Assembly (NCBI GenBank): GCA_019787685.1
Contig: JAHNUO010000010.1
Location: 1,488,001 to 1,552,000 of the forward strand
Length of the DNA: 64,000 nt
Source: Chiua virens
Taxonomy: Eukaryota > Basidiomycota > Agaricomycetes > Boletales > Boletaceae
Direction of reading: 5' to 3'
The notes under the pieces are model-generated. The model made no database searches. It saw only the letters and a program-made list of their open reading frames with translations, and had not been told where the DNA came from. Shown here in pieces: positions 35,717-47,814 of the stretch (position 1 is the stretch's first letter; every line of letters begins with the position of its first letter). The position numbers were made by a program, and so were the translations under genes.

Positions 35717-36826
35717 TCAGACAACCATAGAAGTTAGACAGCGGCGGGAACTTACTGCGCGGGATTTCCGTCCAAACAACCACAGGAAAATGCGTCTGGT
35801 AAACGGGATCTTCATCTCCTCCATCTCTTCAAACGTCTTCTGTAATTGCGCGTTCACTTTTTCGTACTCTTCCTGCAGGTTCTTAGCCAGAGCTGGGTCG
35901 TTGTGTGCACCCGCTTGCTCCGCAAGTTCCTTAAGCGTTCGTCTCTGCTCCACAAGCAATTTCTGGAGCCGAGAGTATAGAACCTTGGCCGCCGCAGTCT
36001 CGTTTAGACGCTTTTGCTGCCCGACAAGTTCTTCCTGCAGGAGCAGGTCCTCTCTATCTTTTGATGGATCCAGAAGAGGATCAATGACAGCCCGCGCGGA
36101 GTGGTGATGGTTGTTGAACCTGAAAGCGCTGGCGCCTCCCTCTAACAGTGGCTCCCAGAAGTCGCGCTTAAGCTCTGCCTCCCTCCTTTCCGCCACGTTC
36201 TTGTCCTTGACTATGTCCCACATGGTCGTGACCAGATGCGCTCGAGGTAGAGGAACATCGCCGCACAGCTGACCAAACATCTGAAGGTTTTTGAAGGCAG
36301 AACCGGACATACGATTGTCTGTGATCCGATGAAGGTAGATTATCCCTGTCAACTTGATTGTTCCCTCCGTCGGAGGTGTATCTTTATTTAAGTAAATTCG
36401 TATTCCAGAATATTTTCAGAATAAGGACGCACTTCTGTGTAAGCCAGTCGGCAATTGTCTTCAAAATCTCGGTATCCGGGCGGTAGGTATCGTCGAACCC
36501 GGGTGTGTCAACCAGCACAACGCGGCGACCATCACCTCGAGGGATTGTGTACGGAGTGACATCCCGAGTGTCAGACTGGAGATGACCTGCTCTGCGCTGC
36601 GCTGCGTTCCCAGTGACGCTGTTTATGAACTATTCATTTCTGAGCACGGGATTCGATGTCAGAGCTACTGCAATTTACTCACATTGGTCTTCCCAGATCC
36701 TGTTGGACCCATAAGACTGTTGCGCAGAACGCAGAACTGTTGTAAAGCGAGGAGGATAAGACCAAATAAAAACACCCACACAATGATGAAATCGCTGGGA
36801 TTTGCCTTGAAACGGTCTTTAGTCAT
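35717..36826 (-). pseudogene. AIG1-like GTPase A2, nearly intact with one frameshift
   Basis: Exons 36780-36826, 36683-36716 (34 nt, GPTGSGKTN), 36433-36629 and 35717-36381. All splice sites are good and G motifs are complete: GPTGSGKT, DTPGFDDTYRPDTEI, LHRITDN, TTMWD, then a coiled coil rich in Glu/Gln/Leu and a basic end (KIPFTRRIFLWLFGRKSR). In exon 4 an extra base near 36,360, compared with A4, shifts the frame before the LHRITDN segment and leads to an early stop. The remainder of exon 4 (from 36,352) is fully open, so the lesion is recent or a sequence error. It belongs to the first copy of the A-B-D block. Confidence 0.6.
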
Positions 36827-37859
36827 GACGGATTGACAGAATTATCAAAACTGAAAGTCGCAGGGTGAAGAGAATCGAATGGGAGAACAGAGTTTCGAAC
36901 GCAGCACAACTTTAAGGTATCCTCGCGGTTTGTTCATATCATCTAAGCTCTTGGGGGTACGCCATGGACCTGACTGATGAGTCACATAATCATGCACTGC
37001 TTGCCGTGCATGGGCAGGGAGCAGAAGAAGCTAGCTTCACCTAATTTCGCTCGCTCTGCAAGTCCGCAATACTCTGCCGATTTTAAGGGGCCTGGTGACT
37101 TATAGCAAGAAACTGATAAACGTGAATCACGTACATTTGTTATGGTGTGAGGCTTCCATATTGTATCTACGCAATCTGGTGCGCTTGGACAAAAACGTGG
37201 TAAACAGGTTGAACGTCCGACGTACAACGACGAGAGGACGTTGAAAATTTGAAATTCCTTTATCGGTGGCATGGTACGAGTTATCCTCAAGTTGGTGGAG
37301 TCGATGAAGGACCTGCGCCAAACCCTGCACCTCGCCGTCACGTCGGTACGAGCATGACATCATCGCAAGGTTTGATCATCGACAGTGTATAGCCCTAAGA
37401 TCTGAGAGCTCAAGTTACCATTCAATGGGCTTAGATCCTGGGACTTTGAATTCCCATTCAAAGACCGGTTCTGAGTTCTGAAGATCTGACGCACAGCTAT
37501 TTCGATCTTCACAAGGATCACGATATCTCGCAGCTGTCCTGCGCACACGTTTTGTTCAACTTGGAGCTATGAATCGGCGGGAAAGAGCACGGTACAGCTT
37601 ACGCCCCTTGCAGGTGAGGCATAATGACCCTGATCGGACCCTGCTATTCCAACATTGCGCTCTACTAGGCGCTCGAACGCTGTGACCCCGTGCCCGAGTC
37701 TTTCCGCGGCCTCTCTACTTAATTCGGAATATAGTTTCTGACGACTCGGAGACCTCATGGAAGGGCGCAATAGACGCCCCACCTACAGACCCTGCATCAT
37801 TTTATTCAGAAGGCAGTTCGGAGGATACGTGTTGAGTCACCCTCAACGCCGTTCCACTC
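36827..37859. other. Spacer between divergent A2 and B1, with a possible relic
   Basis: This is the shared upstream region of A2 (minus) and B1 (plus). A stretch near 37,570-37,640 (GGGAAAGAGCACGGTA, then CCCCTTGCAGGTGAGGCAT) recurs near 50,050-50,100 upstream of B2, in keeping with block duplication. The minus-strand frame 37,567-37,782 contains LYSELSREAAERLG and resembles the GTPase coiled-coil tail weakly; it is not called. Confidence 0.4.
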
Positions 37860-38873
37860 ATGCTTCCAACATCCAGAGCGTCCTCGGTTCCTAAAATTCC
37901 TCTGAATGTACCCGGTTCTAGTTATTCTAGACGCTGTGTTGCATCAAGCGATAGTCTGAGACACATAGAGGAAAGCGATGTTGTGATAGCGTACGTATTC
38001 GATTCGAAAGGCCCAGTTCAGTTGCGTTTATCACCCATTACATTAGGGTTATGGGCTCCACGGGGACAGGAAAAAGTTCAGTGAGTAGCTTGATACGACG
38101 CTCTATGCTCCAGTGACACTGAGACATTCATAGTTCGTGAACACAGCAGCTGGGAGGGACGAAGTCGTCATAGGCTACGACTTAATGTCCAAGACGAGAA
38201 CTGTGCAGCCTGTTCGCTGTTCTCGCCCGGATGGACGGAGGAACATCGTCCTAGTGGACACCCCCGGATTCGACGACACCCACCTTTCTGATGTCCAAGT
38301 TCTCAAAATCATCGCCAACTGGTTGAAGGCGACGTGAGTTGACCCATGGATTCAAAGTGACTATCCTGACTTTTCACCGACAGGTACCAGAGCAATATCA
38401 AGCTTTCTGGTCTTCTTTACTTGCACCGCATATCGGACATCAGATTCTCAGGAGCCCCTCTGAGAAATCTGTCTGTGCTCAGAGACCTGTGCGGTGAAAC
38501 CAACCTGAAGAGTGTCGTCCTCGTCACAACGATGTGGGACGAACTGGATGACGAAGTTGGTTCAAAGAGGGAAGAAGACCTTCTCACGAATTTTTGGAAG
38601 GACATGATACGCCTTGGCTCGCAAACTTGTCGTTTTCAAGGAACACGCGAGTCGGCCTGGGATATCATGGAACGTCTATGCTTGGAAAGACACTCTCAGG
38701 GACCTTCACCAGCACCGCTGCAGATTCAAGTGGAAATGGTCGATCGCGGTTTGCAGGTCCAAGACACAACTGCGATAAGAACTTTGCTCGGTTCTCTCGT
38801 TGGAGAGGTTAGAACGGTTTTGGGGGAGGATACGCACCGGGACTCGGCGGTTCACCGGGCCGTTGAAGTCTGA
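37860..38873 (+). pseudogene. AIG1-like GTPase B1 with a truncated C-terminus
   Basis: Exons 37860-37990, 38047-38080 (34 nt), 38134-38333 (200 nt) and 38384-38873, 284 residues. The GTPase part is intact: ESDVVIAVMG then STGTGKSS (Walker A; the usual Pro is Ser), DTPGFDDTHLSD, LHRISD, TTMWDELDDE. Compared with B2, an extra base near 38,815 shifts the frame, so the protein ends after about 20 unrelated residues. The B2-like tail (WGRIRTGTRR, then TLSESS, then SSPTD) continues in the next frame to 39,051 and stops there. The whole B2 helical C-terminal domain is missing. A GTPase-only product may be made. Upstream ATG at 37,860 gives a Ser-rich 40-residue N-terminus. Confidence 0.65.
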
Positions 38874-39484
38874 CGGCTTGCGACGCCAAACCTTCCTCAG
38901 CAGGTCCCCGACAAACATGTCCACCCTTTCCGAGTCCAGCTTTCGTAGTTCCCCGACAGACATTTCAAGGCCTTTCTCCAATAATTCCGGATTTATATCT
39001 AGTCAGGCTGAGAACTCTTCCCTCCGAGAAATTAGTGAGGAGTTGACGTAGCCAGATGCCAGTGGATGTTACATTGTTTTTAATGTTTACTAAGGTCACT
39101 CTTCCCGGAATTGCGTCCATGGAATTTTACGTGGGTTCTTCTGATTCATGTTCCAAAACTTCCGTCTTGGATAGTCGAATATTATACTTCGTACCCGTAT
39201 AGTTCGTAGTCACCACAGCATTTGTGCTCTTGTTCTCAGCGTCTCCATAATTTGTATACCTTCTGCTAGTGGACACTCGTTAAGTAACGCACACCCAGAT
39301 CTGGGATGGGCTCGAGGCACTTCCGGGAAATGCTGTCGCTTACTGAGTGCGCTCGGACCACGCATACTCCCGAGTAATTTCACCATGTCAAGTTGTAGCA
39401 CTACACAATGTCTATAAACTAGTACTAGTATGCACTGTCGATCAGCTAGTAGTCACGCCAGAAGTCGCTCTACAGCATTCCAAG
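38874..39484. other. B1 tail relic and spacer
   Basis: 38,874-39,051 is the out-of-frame remainder of the B1 tail. Beyond it I see no copy of the helical domain found in B2 and no other gene. The last 50 bases are the out-of-frame end of D1. Confidence 0.45.
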
Positions 39485-40277
39485 TTATGTCTGCAGTACG
39501 ACCGCCCTTGGCGAATATCTCGGATGGAACGTGGGATTCCAGCCTGTCATCCGACCCCCAATAACCAAGCCCTTGAGCCCATCTACCTGAGCTCGAAACG
39601 CCTCTCGATGGTCTTGTATCTTGCGCTCAGCCATCTTGCTCTCGTAGCTGAGGACTACACGCAGTCCCGTCGGGAAACATCTAAAATGTCGTGGGAAAGT
39701 AGACGCAAAAGCATTCAAATGTGCTTGAATGCAACCCTCGAGAGGTTTGGTTTCAATTCTATCCACGTAAATGACCCCGACACGGGTAGATTTTGATCTG
39801 ACAAACTATTGGTTTACTCTCGTTTGGTCAGCAAACAGAATCTTACTTTGAGTTGTTCAACCAACGCTCAGTTTCCGTTTTCGCCTTATCCTTTCCGCCA
39901 TCGATGTCGAAGGAAGGTGTGTCTACAAATACGATATTGTTCCTGTTGAGAGTGGCCTTTGCCACCTCGGTGAGCCCACATCTGATTGCGACTGGACGCT
40001 TCGTGCAGGATTTAAGGGATTCGCTAGCTCGGATATGAGGACTCTTGGTCGCTTCTTGTATGAACTGTGAGGATGTTGAAGGTGAGCAATCGTACGAACA
40101 GGGAGGTAGTACCCAACTCTTTCCGCCTCCAGAAGGACCCACAACGCTGGATACAGATGGAAAGTCAGTACAAAATGGACTTGAACATACGTCTCAGAAA
40201 CCTCACAACACTACTATATCATCCTCGTTCAGCTGGTATGTTGGAGTACCGAAAACAGTCTTGAGCCAAGCCAACAT
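39485..40277 (-). pseudogene. Degenerate GTPase D1, frameshifted near its end
   Basis: Exons 40207-40277, 40113-40146 (34 nt), 39847-40064 and 39485-39797. It starts MLAWLKTVFGTPTYQLNEDDIVV, then Walker A VVGPSGGGKSW, G3-like VDTPSF (Ser replaces the Gly of DTPG), VDRIE and LSYES where other subfamilies have TTMWD. Near 39,530 one base is missing relative to D2 and D4, so the last 20 residues are replaced; the expected end (EIFAKGG to ITWNAVE) continues out of frame to about 39,430. Damage is limited to the C-terminus and the protein may still fold. It is the D member of the first A-B-D block. Confidence 0.6.
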
Positions 40278-41478
40278 TTTGGTGAAAACCTGGTGAGGAA
40301 GGTGGAAGGACTAGTGTTCGCTTTCAAAGAAGTCGAAAGTGAGGGAAAGCGGTAGGGATCTGGTGGGGGGCGAGGCGAGACTGCTGTCAGTGCCTGGAGG
40401 CTGGCTCTATTACTATTACAGAGCCACTGCCACGATAAAGCATTGGCCCATCAACGTTTCAACGTCTGCGGCTATCCGATCAATTATACATAATACTTGA
40501 TAGCTATTTGATTGGGCGACTATTACTTAGTCTAGACCCGGCAGCACTGGCAGTGTAATCTGAATCAAGTTTCAAGTTTCTTTGCGCGTCGAAAATACTG
40601 CTGGATAGTAGGTAACTCTGACTCATTTTTGTACATACGTATTATACATCCGCCGCGCCGCATGCCGCATGCACATGTTCAAAACTTGGAGTCAGTGTAC
40701 TAGTGTCTCAACACGAGGGTGTGCCGTCACGCATCAGACCCAGGCTTCCCCGTGTCTAGGTCCCTGCCACTCTCTTCAAGTTCAAGAAATATTATTTATT
40801 TCTTCTGGCAGAGGCTTTGCTTGGGAAAGAGGGCGGAGAGAATCGATGGAATCCATTACACTGACGTCATGATCACCAGAGCCCGCGGCACTCACACGAC
40901 GCTGGACAGTGGAATAAGACAAGCTCGACGTTGGGAGAAGGGCGGAGTAACCAAGGGCCCAGGCATGAGACCACGAATGTGACGTGCCAGCAAAAAGAGT
41001 AACGTGAAACGTAGATATAGAACTACGTGAGTATGGGTAACCGGTGTGGGTCATAGGCGCGGGCAAGCCCGGTCCTACCTGCAGGTATGCCTTAAGGTTT
41101 GCCCATCCGCAGCAATTTGAGCCGTGCGTCGGTTCGTGCGGTAGTCGAAAGGCATTATGATGAGAAGATACTACGATTCCGTCGAATTAACGAACAATTT
41201 GTCTCTCGCATTATTCGTATGTGCATGGCTCTAGTAGTAGCACAGGGCTGGCTGCTAGTGGTCCTTCTTGATACGCATACTAGCATGTTCGACCAAGGTT
41301 TCTTGTACTAAGACGAATGTAAAATAGCGTACAACTACAGCGATACTAGTAATCCATGGGTAAATAGGGTCTGCATGGTTGAAGAGAAAGAACAGAGTGA
41401 AGACTAGTGAGAGAATCAGGGAAGCACTGGCGCATTCAAGTTCAAGTTGTTTATGTTGATACCATGCTATCAAACGCG
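40278..41478. other. Gene-less spacer
   Basis: No supported gene; short frames at 40.7-41.3 kb on both strands overlap and lack motifs. Confidence 0.4.
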
Positions 41479-42565
41479 TCACGCGATGAGACAGGCGAGA
41501 CGGCGGAATGAACTTACCACACGAGATTTGCGCCCAAATAGCCATAGGATAATACGCCTGGTAAACGGAATCTTCATCTCCTCCATCTCGTTAAACGTCT
41601 TCTGCAATTGTGTGTTGATTTTTTCGTATTCCTCCTGCATGCTCTTAGCCAGTGCTGGGTCGTTCCGCGCATCAGCCTGGTCCGCAAGCTCCTTAAGCTT
41701 TCTCCTCTGCTCCACAAGAAGTTGCTGGAGGCGAGAGTATAAAACCTTGGCTGCAGCAGTCTCGTTGAGACGCTTCCGCTGTTCGACAAGTTCTTCCTGA
41801 AGGAGTAGCTCCTCTCTGATCCTTGTTGTATCCAGAAGAGGATCAATGATAGCCCGTGCGGAGTGGTGAAGGTTGTTGAACCTGAGCGCGCTGGCACCTC
41901 CATCTAACAGTGGCTTCCAGAAGTCACGCTTAAGTTCGGACCTCCCTCCTTTCCGCCACGCTCTTGTCCTTGACTATGTCCCACATAGGTCGTGACCAAA
42001 TGCGCTCGAGGTAGGGGAATGTCGCCGCACAGTTGACCAAACATCTGAAGGTTCTTGTATGCAGAACCGGACATACGATTATCGGTGATTCGGTGAAGGT
42101 AGACTATCCCGTTGAGCTTGAGAGTCCCGCCGGTTGCATATCTTTATTTATGTGAGCTTCGCATTTCAGATGATTTCTAGAGGCGACTTACTTTTGTATT
42201 AGCCAGTCTGCAATTGTCTTCAAAATATCAATATCCGGCCGATAAGTGTCGTCGAACCCAGGGGTGTCGACCAGCACAATGCGGTGACCATTATCCTGCA
42301 CCATTGTGTAAGGTGTAACATACTGTGTGTCAGACCTGAGGTGGCCTGCTTCGGGCCCCTCCGTGTCCCGATGGCGTTTTTTATGAACTGGATATGTTGA
42401 ACGCGGAGTGCGATGTTAAAGTTAGCAGGGTCACTCACGTTGGTCTTCCCGGAACCTGTTGACCCCATAAGACTGTTTTGTAGAATTGTCGTACAGTGAA
42501 TAAGCTAATACCAATGACAAGACCTACACAATGATGGAGTCGCTAGGGTCTGCTTTGAACTTCAT
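41479..42565 (-). pseudogene. AIG1-like GTPase A3, clearly dead
   Basis: Homologous to A1, A2 and A4 along its whole length, beginning MKFKADPSDSIIV and Walker A LMGSTGSGKTN (34-nt exon). At least three frame breaks are visible: in exon 3 before the DTPGFDDTYRPD segment, an extra base in the TTMWD codons (about 41,980-41,990, CCCACATAGG on the plus strand), and another extra base near 41,941. The C-terminal coiled coil is open (41,479-41,715 and upstream in that frame). It lies outside the two A-B-D blocks and is the most decayed A copy. Confidence 0.75.
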
Positions 42566-43771
42566 AACGCCTTTTGCACAATTGACAAGAGCGAAAGTCG
42601 CGGAAAATCTAAAAAAAAAAGATGGAAGGGAATAGTCAGGCTTTCGAACGCCGCACATAACTTTCAAGCATCCTCACCTCATACCACGAGGATCCTCTAC
42701 AATCTGACGCGTGGGTGAACCGAGTTCACATAAGCATGCCCGATGATCTATTTTGGTATCCTCCATTTTCAAAAAGCATGTAGGATGACGCAACCATACT
42801 TGAATCTAGAAATTTTCATGAGTGTAGTATGATCGCACATCTAACGCATGGACGTGCGCCAACCGCGACCCGGCGTATTACGCAAAGCGAGTCGAGTTGG
42901 CACAAAAAGCATGATGGGCACTTGTGAGACTCAAATACTCTTGGGCAGACAGCTGAAATCTCCGCTTTCTTCGGCACTTAGCAGTATGATAAGATGTTAT
43001 AGCAAGTATATAGTAGGCATGACGCTAGGCCACGATTTAGCAAAACGGAACTCTCCGTTTCCCAGTTTGGTGGTGGTTTTACTTACATAATAGCTCTGCA
43101 ACTCATCGTCATGCAGCCAATTCGAACTTTCGCCGTGCCAATGACACATGTTGATGATTTCATTTTCATCAGAACTTCGGCTGTGCGTCGGCAATTTGGG
43201 TGCGTGTGTGGATCACCTGCTGGTTTCTTCGTGTCCTCGATTTCGTGTCCCCCGATTGGTACCATCGAGTCCCGAGGCTTTGCGACATAGTCTCTTCGAT
43301 TTTCTTCTAGCGCCAAGTTATACCGACTGACTTCCTTTTTCCAATACTTGAATCGGCGTTTTTTCACACAGCCCGTGAAAAACCAGCAGTCGGTGCTGTG
43401 ATTACCACGGCGTGTCTATCCTGTACCTACCGTAACCCCGCCGCGGTACTATCACACCAGTTGCTTGTTTCCCCGCAGGACCAGAACACCATTCACAGCG
43501 AGTCCCTCAGGTAAATAGACCCTTGTCGACAGACGTCTTCACCTCTTTCTGACCAGCTCCGATGTCAGCTTCGAGTGGATAAATGGCACTGCAGGCTGTG
43601 GTTCTGGTGACTTCTTCGTCTTTTTACCAATTACCTGCTCATTCTTCCCGATAGAGTCGGTTTCCGGAGAATCACCTGGGAAAAAGTGAAGCGCAGCAAT
43701 CGCTTGAAGAATTATCGCACAAACGAGATGCATACCAATATGAGCGACAGGAGGCGGATGAGAGCTATCAG
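42566..43771. other. Spacer between A3 and C1
   Basis: The CTTTCAAGCATCCTCACCT motif shared by subfamily A promoters occurs here near 42,660-42,680. The reading frame of C1 stays open upstream of its chosen ATG to at least about 43,550, so an additional 5' exon or an earlier start is possible. No other gene. Confidence 0.4.
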
Positions 43772-45448
43772 ATGCGGGACAAGAGCGCGGGGAGCGACGA
43801 CATACAGAACCAGCTGGCTCATCGGATGCAGAGCCACTCGGACGACTGGACCCAGACACGGATGGGTGGCGAGACGCAAAGCCCGATAGTCGATCAGGAC
43901 CAGACCCGGGGTTACCAGGCGCAGGGCCAGGTCACCCACCATAGCAAAAGAGAGATGGTCGACAAGACTCGGGGGGATGACGAGATGCAGGGCCAGACCG
44001 TGACAGCCCGCCAGATGTATAGTCATACAGGGGAGTATACGCCAAGCCAGGCAGGCGATGAGATGCGAAGTTGGACTAGTGACGAGACACAGAGCAAGAC
44101 GTTCAACCAGACCCAGATCCAGAGGAATGACGAAACGCAGAGCCATGTCGACACACGAAGCCCGGCAGGCGACGAGATGCAGGGGCAGACCAGCTATCAG
44201 AGGCAGAGCACGACGGTCCACCTGACACAAAACAAGATGGACGACCAGATGAACAGCAAGAATCATCACCTAGAGGAGGCTAAGGGACACGACAGAGATC
44301 AGGGTGAAAGATCCTCGTATCAGCCACCAGTCGAAAGGCAAGAAATTCGGACGGAAGAATCTCTGGGGTTGATGAACATTGAAAACCTTAAAGCAAGCGA
44401 TATTGTCATAGCGTACGTGATGGATATTTCGACAATGAAATATCTGACTCTGCCTTCTTCAGCGTCATGGGGCCAACAGGTTCTGGAAAGAGCACGGTGA
44501 GCTAACCAACAAGTAGTCGAGTTTCTTCACTCATATTCGCTCAGCTTGTACGCTCTATAACCGGGTCTGAGACTGCAGAGGTGGGCAATGGGTTAAAATC
44601 ATTTACAAGCGACGTCCGTGCTATCAGATTCAGAGATCACGAGAGCGGTCGATTCGTGGTCCTCGTGGATACGCCGGGATTCGACGACACCTATAAATCG
44701 GATCTCGACATTTTGAATATGATATCCGACTGGCTTAGCTCAAGGTAACACATGATGTTCCTCTCGCCGTGGTTCTCACCTCCGTTCTCCCTCGAACAGT
44801 TATAGAAAGCACAAACTCCTCTCCGGGATACTGTATCTGCATCGGATCACGGACAATCGCGTGGCCGGCACGTCCCTGAAGAACCTTCGGGTATTTCAGA
44901 AGCTCTGTGGAGATGACGCTTTGAAGAAAGTCTATTTTACTACGACAATGTGGGATGAAGTTACGGAAGAGATCGGAATGAAAAGACTGGAAGAACTCAA
45001 GTCAGTATACTGGAAACCCATGATCGATCACGGGGCCCAAACTTTTTGTTACGGCAACGTCGATGGTTCGCCGCAGGAACTCGTCCGAAAGATCATCGTT
45101 GCGGACGAGGATTGCCGCAGGGTGCTACTCCAAAAAGAAATGGTCGACTTGCAGAAGGAAATCAAAGAAACGGCAGCTGGGCGGGAACTGTACTCTCATC
45201 TGGAAGCTATAGTCCAGAAACAAACGGATATTATACAGAGGTTGAACGAGGCGAGGGTGGGGGCTAAGGACCCGCGGTTGGTGTTGGAGCTTGAGGGGGA
45301 GCTTGCGGCGTTGCGGAAACAGCTGGATGAACAGCTTCTTGACATGGAGAAGCTGAAGTTGCCACGAATGAAACGTTACTTTTCCAAGATACGTGACGCA
45401 TCTAGTAGAATGATTCGTTTTCTGTCCCTTAAATCCTTCTTGTCTTGA
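43772..45448 (+). CDS. AIG1-like GTPase C1 with long Gln/Thr-rich N-terminus
   Basis: Exons 43772-44412, 44463-44496 (34 nt), 44545-44744 (200 nt) and 44800-45448; 507 residues with consistent phases. Residues 1-170 are a Gln/Thr/Asp/Met-rich, hydrophilic run of irregular 10-16-residue repeats around DEMQGQT and DETQS, probably disordered. Then NLKASDIVIAVMG, Walker A GPTGSGKST, DTPGFDDTYKSD (G3), LHRITDN, TTMWDE (G4-like TMWD) and a 120-residue coiled coil (residues about 370-490) ending in a basic, amphipathic stretch LKLPRMKRYFSK that could contact membranes. AIG1/GIMAP-type GTPases switch by nucleotide-driven dimerisation; a similar mode is inferred. Frame intact and G motifs complete. 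The 5' frame is open beyond the chosen ATG. Confidence 0.75.
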
Positions 45449-46469
45449 ATACTCACTGTATTATTGCTCTACCAGCACTGGTAGCTGCCCTTGTATACAT
45501 ACTTTTCTTCCTTAAATACTGAATTATCGGATATTAGCAACCTACCTGTGTCACTCAAATTGTTATTTTGAAAGTTGCTTGAAAGATGATGGATTTTCGC
45601 GGGGTTCCTGAGTGGTTTAATAGTATTCAACAGCCGCCTGGACCCGGAAATGCTGTTCAGCGTACCGTAACCCATATATATAGTACCAACATCAATCTAG
45701 ATCTGTTATTTAACGAACAGTACAAATTATTGGGACAGTGGAAGTAGCGCAGAAAAATAGCAATATCGGCGGACCTCCAATATGTGTACGCACAAACGGC
45801 ACTTCTGTGCCATGAACCTCGTGCGACGTCGCCTGACTCGGAGGCCAGGATAGTCTCGCATCTTTCGTGTAATATCTCTGCGTGTTTCTCCAGCTTGCAC
45901 ACTGAGCGTCCAGCACGACGTCCCGACCCTACTTCGTGCGCATTGCAGAAAAGGGAAGCAGATTTTGGGGTGAATTCGCATGGAGAACTCTATCTTCCGA
46001 CTCACTATGTACCTCATTTTTGTTCGCGGGAGAAGAAAATATGAATCATTGGGGCCTGACTGTCACGACCCGGATTGAGAGTCAGACTCCCCCGGTAAGC
46101 AGTGAGCGTTGTACCAGCAGGAGGGTAAGTCAGTTGCATGGACTGAGCTAGAGCACAGTCTTGATACAAGAACATGATAGGCGCAAAGCTAAGCCGGCCA
46201 AGAGGAGAGTGGACCATGGCACCCATCGCTTCATCCCGACCTGGATTCTGCCAAACGAGTTAGACACAAGCCATACTATTAACTCCTGCCTTGACTGCAA
46301 ACGGACACCGGAGTTGTCAGTCCGCAGATCAGATGACGGACTCGGACGGACGTCGCGACCCGTCATAGACAACTGTAACATTAGATGAGACGAGTACAGC
46401 ACCAACATGAACAAAAAGAAAGAATCGCTCACTCTTCAGAATGCCTGTGAATTACAAACACACTTGAGG
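45449..46469. other. Gene-less spacer
   Basis: 3' flank of C1. Overlapping short frames on both strands show no motif. Confidence 0.4.
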
Positions 46470-46709
46470 TTAAACGTAGTCGTATCGAATGCACAGCTTA
46501 GTCCTGCGAGCGGCGATGTCGCTCTCACGCTGGACGACTTGAATTGATGCACCAGCCTGTGTGACGCCCTCGATAGAATAGTCCATCTCGGTGTACAGTT
46601 TGTTGCGATAGATAATTGAATAATTGATAAATGCATTTGTCACCCCCGATGGAAGATGCATCATCGAGGGACACCATAGCTTCGAACCCAGGAGTGAGAA
46701 TCCAGCCAT
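46470..46709 (-). CDS. Short unrecognised ORF
   Basis: A 79-residue frame whose last 60 residues have a protein-like pattern of alternating polar and aliphatic residues (GVTNAFINYSIIYRNKLY, then ASIQVVQRESDIAARRTK). I do not recognise it. No splice partners or regulatory signals could be assigned, and it could be the 3' exon of a decayed gene. Confidence 0.25.
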   Translation of the reverse strand: MAGFSLLGSKLWCPSMMHLPSGVTNAFINYSIIYRNKLYTEMDYSIEGVTQAGASIQVVQRESDIAARRTKLCIRYDYV

Positions 46710-47814
46710 TTTAATCGACGAGTTTACCCATAAGCTTGATAAGATCGGTCAGGGAGCTTGTGAACCATTCGCTGAAACAGCTCAGAGTTCCTGTCCCCTT
46801 CGGGTCCAGGTTTGTGAGTCTGAATCGGTCCCGGATGCTCCCGGACCGGGCGGGGTCGAAATCACTTGATCGTCAGGAGAGGGGTTTCTGAGCGATCTCC
46901 TTCGTTTGTTGTTGTCCATGGCTGAAAATCGTGTGTTTTTCGTTCTATCGTTTTCTGCGTTGTTAACTATTTTATAGGTATCAAACGCGTGCTGGTTGAT
47001 GATGGTCATGGTCTCACGTCCAACGTGGGCGATGCTGTAATGTATTCTGTGTTACGCCATGAGTTTAAGTTCTTGGGAACTGCTTTGATGCCCGTCGGTG
47101 ACGAATGGTGGTATCCTTGAGGTTTTTTTTGCAAAAACACATCACGGTCGAATTGATGGAGGCTTTATTCGACGACGAAAGTGCTGAAATTCATCCTGCC
47201 GGTTCAATGTTCACACTCGAAAGTGAATAGATCGCATGGATGCTGTTTGTCGAAAGAAATTTATGGTTGTGATCGTCACAGCCAAAACGACAGGGACGAA
47301 GAAAAGGATTGTACCCGATGACGTAGCAGTAGCAGTTCAACTGGTCAACCGGTACGTCAATAAACATCCCCAAAAGGTATTGACAACTGACTCGAATACT
47401 TCGGAGATCCTTATCACAACGCCCTGTTCTCACAGATCGTTACGATAGTATCTAAGACATTAAACTCTGCGTAGTTTTAAGTTAGTTCTGATTGTTCTGA
47501 AAAGAAATATGTATTGTACCATCAATTCTTGTATTACTACTACAATTTTACGTCCATTCTGCCTCGGGTCCAGGTCTGCCCGCAGGGCCGTTGGGGTTTA
47601 TTCCGCTATATATGGATTATGATTATGCAATCGAACAAAAATAATATACAATTTCCACGACAAAGCAGGAAGCTCCTGTACATACTGAGAGCTGCAACGT
47701 CTACCAAAACCTAACAAAGGATAGGGAAGGTGGAAAAACTAACAAAGTACAACATGAGGGATTAGGCTGGCGCATTAGCCAGGTTTATAGCACGCTATGA
47801 GAGGCGTCATTCCA
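46710..47814. other. Gene-less spacer
   Basis: No supported gene; the frame at 47,236-47,448 lacks motifs. Includes the 3' flank of A4. Confidence 0.4.

Noticed and set aside
39347..39796. 149-residue plus-strand frame
   Set aside because: It is the antisense of GTPase D1 exon 4, which is supported by paralogues D2-D4.
43712..44269. 185-residue minus-strand frame rich in Leu, His and Val
   Set aside because: It is the antisense of the repeat-rich C1 N-terminus, and the plus-strand frame is tied to a complete GTPase by good splice sites.
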